A stretch of DNA of 64,000 nt from NCBI GenBank assembly GCA_024734555.1, contig JANPWX010020316.1, positions 132,894 through 196,893 of the forward strand, written 5' to 3'. Every line of letters begins with the position of its first letter. Within the stretch, counting starts at the first letter, position 1. This DNA is from Trochalopteron elliotii (taxonomy: Eukaryota > Chordata > Aves > Passeriformes > Leiothrichidae). The notes below the pieces were generated by a model. It made no database searches. It saw only the letters and a list, made by a program, of their open reading frames with translations, and was not told the DNA's origin. Below, piece after piece: positions 55,417-64,000 of the stretch. The position numbers and the translations under genes were made by a program.

Positions 55417-56952
55417 ATGACACAACACAGGGGCGGAACAGCAGGCGGAGACGAGAGTGACGTGCTGGTGGGGGTGGATCGATCCTCTCTTCAGCACTCG
55501 CCGGCTCAGACCGACCTGGAGCGGGGGATCCACTCCCCCCGCATCAGCACTGACACAGACCAAGCAGCTCTCTCCACGGGGGGAGAAGTGGGCTGCACAG
55601 CATCAGCAGCCACGGCTCACACAGCAGCAACAGAAGCAGGAGCAAACACATCAGCGTGCAGTCTCAAGCCAACCAGCTGTCCACTTCCAATTGACAGTGA
55701 CTCTGACACAGAGGAAAACGTGACTGCTTTTGCATTCTGTCACAGGCAGCGTCCACAAAGACAATTAGAGTCTGTCACTGTTTCACAGCATGACCAGCAT
55801 TCCTCTGAACTGCATCACATCATTTCAAAGCTTGCTCGACTGCCACACCACCCAGAGGAACAACATGATTCATCTCAACTATCAGCTGTTTCTAAAAATC
55901 CAATTGATGCACGAAAAGCAGCAGCAGCAAAAACAGCAATTATGGCTGGAGATTGGAATGCTGCAAATGCTCTTTCCTGTCCTTTCGTGATCGCAAACGG
56001 CACAGCCAACTGGGAACCTTATGATTACAAGGTGCTGCAAAAGGCCAAGGACATTGTTACAACTTATGGCCTCAGGTCAGAAGCAGCACGAAACATAATT
56101 CAATACATTTTCACGGCAGAACTCCTTTGTCCATCTGATTGCATCAGCATTGCAACACTGCTTCTCACACCATCGCAGCTTCTCATCTTCGAATGGGAAT
56201 GGAAGTGCCTGGCTGCAGAAGAAGCCAGCAAGCATTGCCAAGTGGGTGATCCGTTGTACGCTGTCCAGCCCGACATGTTAACTGGGCATGGAGAGTACAT
56301 TTCATCTTCGGTACAGCTCACCTTTCCTGTGACAATGCATCGACTTGCTCAGTCATTGGCTCTTCAGGCATTGCTGTTGGTGCCAGACAAGAAGAAGTCA
56401 TCACCTTACTCTACAATTAAACAAGGAAATAACGAACCTTACGCTCAATTCATCGACAGATTGGCTTCAGCTTTGAAGGACGCCACAGAGTTAACACCAG
56501 ATGTTCAGGATCATCTGTTTCGTTCTTTGGCTTTTGAAAATGCTAATTCACGTACCAGAACCATTTTGGCCACCCTTCCAAAAGAATGTCCTGTTGATGA
56601 AATGTTAGAGAGAGCAACCAGAGCAGAATAGAGTCATCAAAATGCAGCATTCATGGTGACCATGCATGATGCCATCAAGCAGCAAGGACACATCATTGCA
56701 GCTGCCCTGACCACTGGGAAGTCAAAAAACAAATCTTCACATCGCAACAAGCGAATCTGTTTTCGCTGTGGAGGGACGGGTCATTTTAGAGATTCCTGTC
56801 ACAAACCTGTGTGGTGCAACAAGTGTAATCTCGACACGCATGCCACTGAAGTTTGCAAAAAATCGGGAAACTTGAAAAGCAGCGCGTTGCGGCACCCCGC
56901 CAAGACACAAATCGATGCCCGGATCCAGAAGACCCCACCAATGGATTTTTAG
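55417..56952 (+). pseudogene. gag: Class II gag, linker, capsid and nucleocapsid
   Basis: The first about 150 residues form a Ser/Thr/His-rich linker. The capsid starts near 55945 (CPFVIANGTANWEPYDY) and has the major homology region IKQGNNEPYAQFIDRLASAL at about 56416. A TAG (56629-56631) interrupts the frame. It then continues to nucleocapsid with two CX2CX4HX4C zinc knuckles (CFRCGGTGHFRDSC and CNKCNLDTHATEVC). The stop is at 56950-56952. Capsid style and paired knuckles are betaretroviral. The gene is dead by one frameshift and one stop. Confidence 0.88.
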
Positions 56953-57701
56953 TTAAAAACAAGCCTGCCACTTGGGGAAGTCTCAGTGTGGATGTAGAAA
57001 CAGATGTGGAAGTCACTTTACGAAATGACAAAGTCTCACTGATTCCCACCAATGTACGTGGTCCAATGTACAGCATCAAATCTCACATTGGAGGTTTGCT
57101 CCTTGGAAGATCCTCCACGAGCAAACAAGGGGTGATTGTCATCCCAGGACTCATTGATGCAGATTTCACAGGACAAGTTCAAATTTTAGCTTATGCCCTG
57201 CAACCACCTGTGACAATCCCAAAAGGCAGCAGAATTGCTCAGATTGTACCTCTTGAAGCCTTGTTGCCACATCGCTTGCGACCAAGACAGCCTGATGAAG
57301 CACTAAGAGGTGCTGAAGGTTTTGGTTCCACTGGTCACAATGTTTTCTTCACTTTAGACCTGAACGATCGTCCAAAAAGAACAGTGCGATTGCAACGTGG
57401 GTCTCAGGAGATCCAACTGGAGTTGCTTTTAGACATGGGGTCCGATGTTTCTATATTGAATCAATTCTATTGGCCCTCTGATTGGCCTTTGCAGACTCCA
57501 AGCAACCACATCATTGGAGTGGGTGGAATGAAGATTCCTTCAATTAGCACAGATCCCATTCGCATCACCTTTGAGGACAATCAAGTCATTGTAGCACGAC
57601 CATACGTCATGCCTTTGCCTGTCAAGCTACGAGGACTGTTAGGCAGAGATGTGTTGTCCCAGCTTGGCATGGTTTTAACCACAGATCAGCATTTTTCCTA
57701 G
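56853..57701 (+). CDS. pro: dUTPase-protease (dut-pro)
   Basis: Open frame overlapping gag by 100 bp, made by -1 frameshifting. The N-terminal domain is a dUTPase with the usual motif series: GLLLGRSSTS (motif 2), PGLIDADFTGQVQI (motif 3), SRIAQ (motif 4) and a complete motif 5, RGAEGFGSTG. The aspartic protease follows, with Asp-Met-Gly-Ser-Asp (57432-57446) at the active site where Asp-Thr-Gly is usual, a flap-like IIGVGG and LLGRDVLSQ. dUTPase before protease is the betaretroviral order. The dUTPase looks complete. The protease carries a changed active-site residue, so its activity is doubtful. No stop interrupts the frame. Confidence 0.88.
   Translation: MQKIGKLEKQRVAAPRQDTNRCPDPEDPTNGFLVKNKPATWGSLSVDVETDVEVTLRNDKVSLIPTNVRGPMYSIKSHIGGLLLGRSSTSKQGVIVIPGLIDADFTGQVQILAYALQPPVTIPKGSRIAQIVPLEALLPHRLRPRQPDEALRGAEGFGSTGHNVFFTLDLNDRPKRTVRLQRGSQEIQLELLLDMGSDVSILNQFYWPSDWPLQTPSNHIIGVGGMKIPSISTDPIRITFEDNQVIVARPYVMPLPVKLRGLLGRDVLSQLGMVLTTDQHFS
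56865..56871 (+). promoter_or_regulatory. Gag-pro -1 frameshift slippery site
   Basis: G GGA AAC, in the gag frame just after the zinc knuckles. A -1 slip here enters exactly the frame of dut-pro. The same heptamer serves betaretroviruses such as MPMV. Confidence 0.8.
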
Positions 57702-57703
57702 TG

Positions 57704-60397
57704 GCCACTGCAGAGCAGCCACCCATTCTAAAGATCACCTGGTTGAACGACAATCCTGTTTGGGTTGAGCAGTGGCCCATGACTAAAGCAAGGCTGCAAA
57801 TTGCAGAACAGCTGATTCAAGAGCAACTTAATGCTGGACACATTTGACCATCTGTCAGTCCGTGGAACACTCTGATTTTCGTCATCCCGAAAAAGTCAGG
57901 CAAATGGAGGTTGTTACATGACTTGTGAAAAGTCAACGCACAGATGCAAGCCATGGGTGCATTGCAGCCTGGCCTCCCTGCACCAACCATGATTCCACAA
58001 AATTGGAGCATCATTGTCGTTGATTTAAAGGACTGTTTCTTCACCATTCCACTTCATCCACAAGACACTCAATGCTTTGCCTTCACAGTGCCATCCATTA
58101 ATAGAAAAGCGCCATCAATAAGATATGAATGGGCAGTCCTACCTCAAGGAATGCGCAATTCTCCGAGCATGTGTCAACTGTTTGTTGACTGGGCCTTGCA
58201 ACCAATTCGGCAACATTTCGCTGATGCAATGATTTATCATTATATGGATGACATTCTCATTGCCACCAAGCGACCATTGTCACAAGCTGACTTAGACTGA
58301 CTGATTTCACAATTAGAGCATCAGGGATTGACAGTGGCACCAGAAAAAATACAGCGATCAGCTCCTTGGAAATATTTAGGATGGCTGATCACAGACGCAC
58401 AAGTTCGTCCTCAGAAAATTACATTACATGATAACATCACCAGCTTGCATGATGTTCAAAAGCTCTTTGGAGACCTGCAATGGGTTAGATCCATTGTAGG
58501 CATCACCAATGATGACTTGTTGCCATTTCTACCATGGCTTCGTGGGAATGATGCCAGTGATTCGCGAATCTGCACCCCTGAGCAAAGGAAGGCTTTGGTG
58601 CATCTGTCAGAAAAGCTTCAACATGGTTGGAGTGCTCGTGGTGTAGAATTCCTTCCATTGTCGCTTTTTCTTTCCAACGCCGAAGCTTGTCCACTTGCCA
58701 TTGTCTTTCAATGGCAAAAGAAAGAGGGGGAAGACCGATCTGACCAGAAATTTGATTTGACAGCAATTGTGATTGAGTGGGTGTTTCTCCCTGTCCAGCC
58801 AAAGTGTTGTGTCATGAGCAGAACAGACGCTTTTGCTGCATTGATAAGAAAAGGCAGGGACAGAATTGTAGAAATAGATGGGAAAGAACTAGCAGACATT
58901 AGTATTCCCGTGAGGGATGAAGACTTAGAATGGCTGATGAGACACTCAGTTGCCTTGCAAGAAGCGTTGATGGGTTTTGCAGGTGTGGTTCACAACAAGC
59001 AGCCAAAAGGTCCAATGTGGCATCTGATCACGAGTCATCGTTGGTTGGAAAGTCCTTTGTGTTCACTGAAGCCAGTGAAAGGCAGGACGGTGTTTACAGA
59101 TGCTGGTCAGAAAACGAAAAAAGCTGCATGTGTTTGGCAGCAACAAGGAGAATGGCTGCAACAAGTAATCAAGGGTGAAGCAAGAGATACATTACAAACC
59201 CTTGAGCTGAAAGCCGTGTGTTGGGCTTTGCAGACTTGGAACAAGGAACCACTCAATGTTGTATTGGATTCTTTGTACGTGGTAGGAGTAGTGCAAAGAG
59301 TTGAAGATGCACTCCTCAGGCAAACCAAGAATCAGCGCCTTGGAGAATTGTTTTTGCAACTGAGAAGCATCTTGAAGCAGCGCCATCATGTCTTCTGTGT
59401 CATGCACATTGGCAGTCATCAGTGCAACAGAGGTCTGGGAGAAGGCAACACACAGGCTGATGCAGCAGTCAGTTGTGTTGTCCATGTTCCTCCTCAGAAC
59501 AAGTTTGAAAAGGCTCGCAACAGTCATGACACATTCCACCAAAATGCACGAGCCTTGCACCGACAATTTCAGATTCCTTTGAGTGATGCACAAGGAATTG
59601 TGCGTGCCTGTCCTCAATGTAGTCATCATGGACCGGGACTGGGGCTGGGCACAAACCCGAAGGGACTGAAAGCTTTAGAGTTGTGGCAAATGGATGTAAC
59701 TCATCTTCCAGAGTTTGGGAGATTGAAATATGTCCATGTCACTGTAGATACATATTCGAAATTTATTTGGGCAACAGCACAACCTGGAGAGAAGGCTTTA
59801 CATGTAGAAAGGCATCTGTCTGTTTGTTTTGCAGTCATGGGTGTGCCTGTGGAAATTAAGACCGACAATGGTCCAGCTTATGTTGGTCAACGAGTTGCCA
59901 GATTTATGCAGAAATGGGGAGTGAAACATACTACAGGAATTCCTCACTCTCCCACAGGTCAAGCTATTGTAGAAAGAGCAAATCGCACCCTGAAAGAATA
60001 TCTTGCAAAACAAAAGCAGACCGATGACGTTGATGTAGTTAGTAGATTATCTAAGGTATTGTTTACATTAAATTACTTATGTTTAGCAGAAGGTCGAGAA
60101 GAATGTGCAGTAGTGATACATCATCACGCATTGAAAGAGGGAAGGCCGCAGGCAATTCCAGGACTTTATGTATACTATAAGAACATGCGAACGGGTGAAT
60201 GGCAAGGACCGAGTCAAGTGTTGTTTAATGGCCGTGGATATATGTGTGTGTCCACAGAAGCTGGTCCTGTCTGGGTGCCGAGTCGATTTACCCGTGCATG
60301 TCCTCCAGCAAAGATCCCATCAGACGGAGACAATGAACCTGAGAACGACAATTCACCTGGAACACCTTCTGACAATTCAGAGACTGATCAAAACTAG
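57704..60397 (+). pseudogene. pol: Class II pol (RT, RNase H, integrase), three stops
   Basis: Frame -1 relative to pro. RT starts about 57733 (ITWLNDNPVWVEQWPM) and contains [19 protein letters not shown] and the catalytic YMDD (HYMDDILIA, about 58237). TGA stops lie at 57845-57847, 57926-57928 and 58298-58300, all in RT. From 58301 the frame is open to 60397: thumb/connection, RNase H (FTDAGQ, LELKAVCWAL, LDSLYVVGVV), integrase with HHCC-like region (C-X2-C at RACPQCSHH), WQMDVTHLP, IKTDNGPAY and QAIVERANR. The C-terminus has the GEWQGPSQVL DNA-binding stretch and an acidic tail. The pol resembles alpharetroviruses and betaretroviruses. Confidence 0.92.
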
Positions 60398-60426
60398 TTT
60401 TAGTGTGTGTGTAAAATAAGTAGTAA

Positions 60427-60441
60427 GTAATTTCTTTGCAG
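60427..60441 (+). promoter_or_regulatory. Candidate splice acceptor for env
   Basis: A pyrimidine-rich tttctttgcag ending at 60441 lies 34 bp before the env ATG at 60476 and after the pol stop. Together with the donor at 54731 it would give a spliced env mRNA. Confidence 0.6.
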
Positions 60442-60475
60442 GAACCTGGAAGAAGTGACCGGAAGTGCCAGCAAA

Positions 60476-61711
60476 ATGTTGTGGGTTGAACTGTTTGTCT
60501 TCAATGTTATCCTGGTAAAAGGCGCAATTGCAGTGCTTGACATTGATCAAAGAGAGAACATGTGGGTCACATGGGCCAATCGAACTGGACAAGATTCATT
60601 CTGTTTGTCTTTAGCGACACCATCCAGTCCTTTTCGTACCTGTTTAATTGGCGTTCCATTGTCTTCCATGATAGAGTTCCAAAATTGGACTCAAACTAAA
60701 ATATATTCAAATTTAGTAGAAGCCTGGAATGCAGGGTGTCACCAGCCTGTTGGATCCACTCACATGCATTCTGAAACTTGGTGTGAAACTCATAAAATTC
60801 CGAAAAATTATTTAGGAGCCCAAGCTGTTGCCATCGCTCAAAATCTTAAAGTCAAGAGTACTGAGCCGCAGGAGTTTGATCTCCTTGGTTCTGTGCCAGG
60901 TAATTATTGTTTAACATTTGGCCATGTGTGACAATCTAAAGTTGGCAACACTTGGTTGTTTCCTAAATCCCCATTGTATTATAGTAATGCAGAGTACTGC
61001 AACAATTGGACACAGCTTGTAGCGCCAGCACAAGATGCTGCAAGACAACTACCACCAGGTGTTTTCCTCATCTGTGGGGACCAAGCCTGGTCAGCAGTGC
61101 CTCAAAGAGCAGCAGGAAGTCCATGCTACTTTGGAAAATTAACTTTGTTTGCTCCCTCCATTCATCAAATCACAAAATTCTCACAAACACCTCGACGATC
61201 TAAATGCAGTATTCTTCATTTGAATTCCCATTGTAAAGATTTAGTTGATTTGTGGCAAAGTCCAACGGTAATTGTAGCCTCAATCTTTGCCCCAGGAGTC
61301 GCATCAGCACAAGCTCTTACCCAGTTACGAATCTTAGCTTGTTGGACATCAAAACAAATTAACATAACATCTAACATGCTGAGTGAACTTGCCGCAGATG
61401 TAAGTACTGTCCGCCATGCAGTCCTTCAAAACAGAGCTGCCATTGACTTCCTCCTCCTTGCCCAAGGGCATGGATGTGAAGAATTCGAAGGCATGTGCTG
61501 CATGGACTTATCTGATCACTCGCAGTCAATTTATAAGCAATTCGCTCAACTGAGAATTAATATGGGAAAGATTGTGACTGTTGATACTCCTTTCGACAAG
61601 TGGTTCAGTTCACTTGGGTTTGCTGGTTGGATCAAAGATCTGATCCGTTTCGGAATTATTTTCTTTGCTATGATTATAGTTATATTAATAGTTATGCCTT
61701 GGGTGTTTTGA
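60476..61711 (+). pseudogene. env: Alpharetrovirus-like env, one internal stop
   Basis: I choose ATG 60476 because a good signal peptide follows (MLWVELFVFNVILVKGAIA). The surface unit is short, about 260 residues, with several N-glycosylation sites. A TGA at 60929-60931 interrupts it in mid-SU. The SU/TM junction has a weak basic PRRSK motif (about 61193). TM has a hydrophobic fusion-peptide-like IFAPGVASAQAL stretch and an immunosuppressive-domain-like segment (QNRAAIDFLLLAQGHGC) with C-X6-CC, closely like avian leukosis-type viruses. Then come DLSDHSQSI, a membrane helix (about 61640-61700) and almost no tail. An alpharetrovirus-like Env is joined to a betaretrovirus-like gag-dut-pro. Confidence 0.9.
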
Positions 61712-61766
61712 TGTGTGCGAAAAACAGTTAATCCGGCTTTTGAGTCAACCTGGGTAGTTCAAAAAG

Positions 61767-61779
61767 AAAAAGGGGGAAT
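61767..61779 (+). promoter_or_regulatory. Polypurine tract
   Basis: aaaaagggggaat immediately before the 3' LTR. Confidence 0.8.
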
Positions 61780-62215
61780 TGTTGCAAAATTCCTCAGGGA
61801 AGGTGGACATGATGTCTACCTAGGCCTTGAACTACCCGAGTTGAGGCCTTAACAGGGGCCTGAGTGAGGCCTTGAAGCCTGTGACGCAGCTAGAAATTCT
61901 TAGCCAAGTGTGGCGCAGTTAGAAATTAGTGGTTAAGGTGTCAGGGAAAGATAATAAGGTTGTGAAGGTCACTGAATAGACTTGTTAGTGAGCACGTGAT
62001 AGCCACCTTAAGAGTTAGTAAAATAAAGTGTGTTTTCATACTTCTCTCTGCTGTGTGCCAATGAAGAGCTGCTGTGATTGCAAACTATATAGAAATGTAT
62101 ATAAGTAGCCATCTTAGATGAAATAAAGCAGAACGTAGCTGTTAACCATATTGGCTTGATCTGCGTTCTCTCTATACTCCGACTTCCTTTTTATCTCAGG
62201 CTAACCCTGGTAATA
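61780..62215 (+). mobile_element. 3' LTR of class II provirus
   Basis: 436 bp, matching 54028-54435 except for about six substitutions and a 28-bp insertion near 61811-61848. It is followed by the target duplication ggtggc (62216-62221). A few substitutions per LTR imply a moderately recent insertion. Confidence 0.95.
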
Positions 62216-63580
62216 GGTGGCCTTTGCTAAATGTATCCCAGTGTTTGAAGGTCCCACCACCCATTGCTCTCAGTGTAGTCCTTAACAGTCCATTATATTA
62301 TTCAATCCTTCAGAGGCTGGTGCATGATAGGGAATGTGATACACCCACTCAGTGCCATAGTCTTTGGCCCAAGTGTCTGAGGTTGTTTTGGAAATGAGTT
62401 CCACTGTCTGATTCAATTCTTTCTGGAGTACCATGTCACCACAAAACTTGCTTTTCAAGGCCCAGGACAGTGTTCTGGGCAGTGCCAGGGGCACAGGGTA
62501 TGTTTTCAGGCATCTAGTGGTTGCTTCCACCATCATAAGCACATGGCATTTGCCATCGCAGGTTTGGGGGAGTGTGACATAGTCAGTCTGCCAGGCCTCC
62601 CCATACTTATATTTCAGCCATCATCCTCCATACCACAGGGGCTTTACCTGCTTGGCCCTGCTTGATTGCAGAACATTTCACATTCATGGATAACCTGTGC
62701 GATAGTGTCCACGGTTAAGTCCACTCCTTGATCATGAGCCCATCTATATATTGGATCTCTTCCCTGATATCCTAAGGTGGCATGGACCCACTGACCCAAA
62801 ACTAATTCACCCTTGTGTTGCCAATCCAAATCCACCTGAGCAACTTCTATCTCAGCAGCCTGATCTACCTTCTGGTTGTTCTGATATTCTTCAGTGGCCC
62901 AACTTCTGGATACATGAGTATCTACATGAAGTACCTTCATAACCAAGTTCTCCATCCAGGTAGCAATATCTTGCCATGATGCAGCAGCCCAGATGAGTTT
63001 ATCTTTGCACTGCCAGTTATTCTGCTTCCATTGCTTCAACCAGCCCCACAGGGCATTTGCCACCATCTGTGAGTCAGTGCAGAGGTAAAGTATTGGCCAT
63101 TTCTCTTGTTCAGCAATGTCTAAAGCCAACTGGATGGCTTTCACCTCTGCAAACTGACCCAATTCACCTTCTCCTTCAGCAGTTTCTGAGACTTGCCATA
63201 GGGGACTCCATGCTGCTCTTTTCCATCTCTGATGCTTTCCCACAAGACAACAGGATCCATCAGTAAACAAGGCATATTACTTCTCACTCTCTGGTAATTT
63301 ATTATACATTGGGGCCTCTTCAGCATGTATTACCTCTTCCTCTGGTGACATTCCAAAATCTTTGCCTTCTGGCCAGTCCATAATTACTTCTAAGATTCCT
63401 GGATCACTGGAGTTTCCTATCTGAGCTTCTTGTGTGATCAGTGTGACCCACTTACTCCATGTAGTATCAGTTGCATGATGTATGGAGATCCTCCCTTTGA
63501 ACATCCAACCCAGCATGGGTAATAGGGGTGCTGGGAGGAGCTAGGCTTCAGTACAAATTACTTCTGAAGTGGCTTGGACA
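62216..63580 (-). pseudogene. pol: ERV-L pol relic, continuation (integrase, RNase H, RT connection)
   Basis: It continues the minus-strand ERV-L interrupted at 54027. The integrase part (62216-62640) is frame-broken and reads WVYHIPYHAPAS and WLKTYP-like phrases. A 208-codon open stretch (62644-63270) holds RNase H (FTDGSCC, QFAEVKAIQLALDI, CTDSQMVANALWGW) and the integrase N-terminus. Then come the tether region (GILEVIMDWPEGKDF, about 63370) and the RT connection to LGWMFKG (about 63510). It stops near 63580, where another LTR begins. Gag and RT are absent. Confidence 0.88.
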
Positions 63581-63583
63581 CTA

Positions 63584-63971
63584 TGGGAGCTCAGGACTTC
63601 TGAACTACAGAACCAATATGATTTCAGAAGAAGCTGTTTATTGTTTACATTAAGCGATCTTTATACATTCTAAGACTACTGTTCACGCATTCACACATTG
63701 TTTGATTGGTCCCTCAATCTTGTCCATGCGTCCAGCATGCACTCTTCAGGAAATATGATTGGTTACAGTCCATCACTTTGTTGGGCCTCCTTTATCTCAT
63801 TCTTGTTGTCCTGGTATTCAGTTTCTCAGGCTCTTCTTCTTATTTTTTGAACAGTTTGTGTCTCTGTAACCTTGATACATTCCAAAAGAGCTGATAATAA
63901 TAACGAATACCTACAGTTGGTAATTTGGCTGGAGCACTTTGTATTCCAAGTTATGCAGATACATTGCTACA
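63584..63971 (-). mobile_element. 3' LTR of a further minus-strand ERV
   Basis: On the minus strand it starts tgtagcaatg after a polypurine tract and ends gagctccca. A poly(A) signal (tttatt on the plus strand, about 63639) and CCAAT-like boxes (gattggt, about 63707 and 63759) fit an LTR promoter. The internal part would lie beyond the window. It truncates the ERV-L relic. Confidence 0.65.
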
Positions 63972-63989
63972 TTTCCCCCTTCTTTTTCT
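63972..63989 (-). promoter_or_regulatory. Polypurine tract of the ERV entering from the right
   Basis: Plus-strand tttcccccttctttttct is a minus-strand purine run of agaaaaagaagggggaaa directly before the LTR, marking it as a 3' LTR. Confidence 0.65.
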
Positions 63990-64000
63990 TGCACCAGCCA

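Noticed and set aside
57660..57705. Pro-pol slippery heptamer
   Set aside because: Runs such as ttttaac and attttt are present but not in the register that a -1 slip from the pro frame needs, so I do not annotate one.

Overview
The window looks like bird DNA, probably from a songbird, and it is built almost entirely from retroelements. The evidence is CR1 LINE fragments on both strands, several LTR families that I recognise from avian genomes, and endogenous retroviruses (ERVs) of three classes nested in one another. I found no host protein-coding gene, tRNA, rRNA or CRISPR array. The ERV density resembles gene-poor avian DNA such as the W chromosome, but that is inference only.

Layout. 1-8.9 kb: an old avian interspersed repeat split by a minus-strand CR1, simple and AT-rich repeats, a solo LTR with a 5-bp target duplication (5434-6077) and a second LTR (7750-8395). 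8.9-16.26 kb: three old broken ERVs, namely an unassigned gag/protease/RT relic, an alpharetrovirus-like pol-env-LTR remnant, and a gammaretrovirus-like pol fragment. Another solo LTR (14327-15006) sits among them.

16260-34268 is the centrepiece: two class I proviruses in tandem sharing a middle LTR (LTR-gag-pol-env-LTR-gag-pol-env-LTR, period 8743 bp). Copy 1 keeps long open gag, pol and env. Gag and pol are in one frame, separated by a UGA followed by CUA, which suggests stop-codon readthrough. The env is unusual: about 300 residues before the surface-unit core contain three segments with the Cys-Trp-(Asp/Glu)-x-Gly-x-Tyr-x-Cys spacing of immunoglobulin-like domains. The TM subunit has a widened CX9CC motif. 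Both copies carry a Glu in place of the Gly of the protease Asp-Thr-Gly motif. The 5' halves look identical between copies, whereas the 3' halves differ by about 2% at protein level and the last LTR is clearly more diverged.

34618-38290: a class II ERV reduced to an LTR, a primer site, a matrix-like gag start, an Env transmembrane tail and a truncated LTR. A solo LTR (36642-37206, TSD atatg) is inserted in it. 38571-45169: an env-less ERV-L provirus on the minus strand with paired LTRs, TSD acagg and a primer site matching glycine tRNA. 45.3-47.6 kb: a plus-strand ERV-L pol relic interrupted by a solo LTR (TSD ccata). 47.6-52.8 kb: sparse sequence with LTR-like pieces and a plus-strand CR1 carrying endonuclease and RT remnants.

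52811-63580: a minus-strand ERV-L relic, inserted in CR1 and itself interrupted by an 8.2-kb plus-strand class II provirus (54028-62215, TSD ggtggc). That provirus has a betaretrovirus-like gag with two zinc knuckles, a GGGAAAC slippery site, a dUTPase-protease, pol, and an alpharetrovirus-like Env. Each of its main genes except dut-pro has at least one stop or frame break. The window ends in the 3' LTR of another minus-strand ERV (63584-63971).
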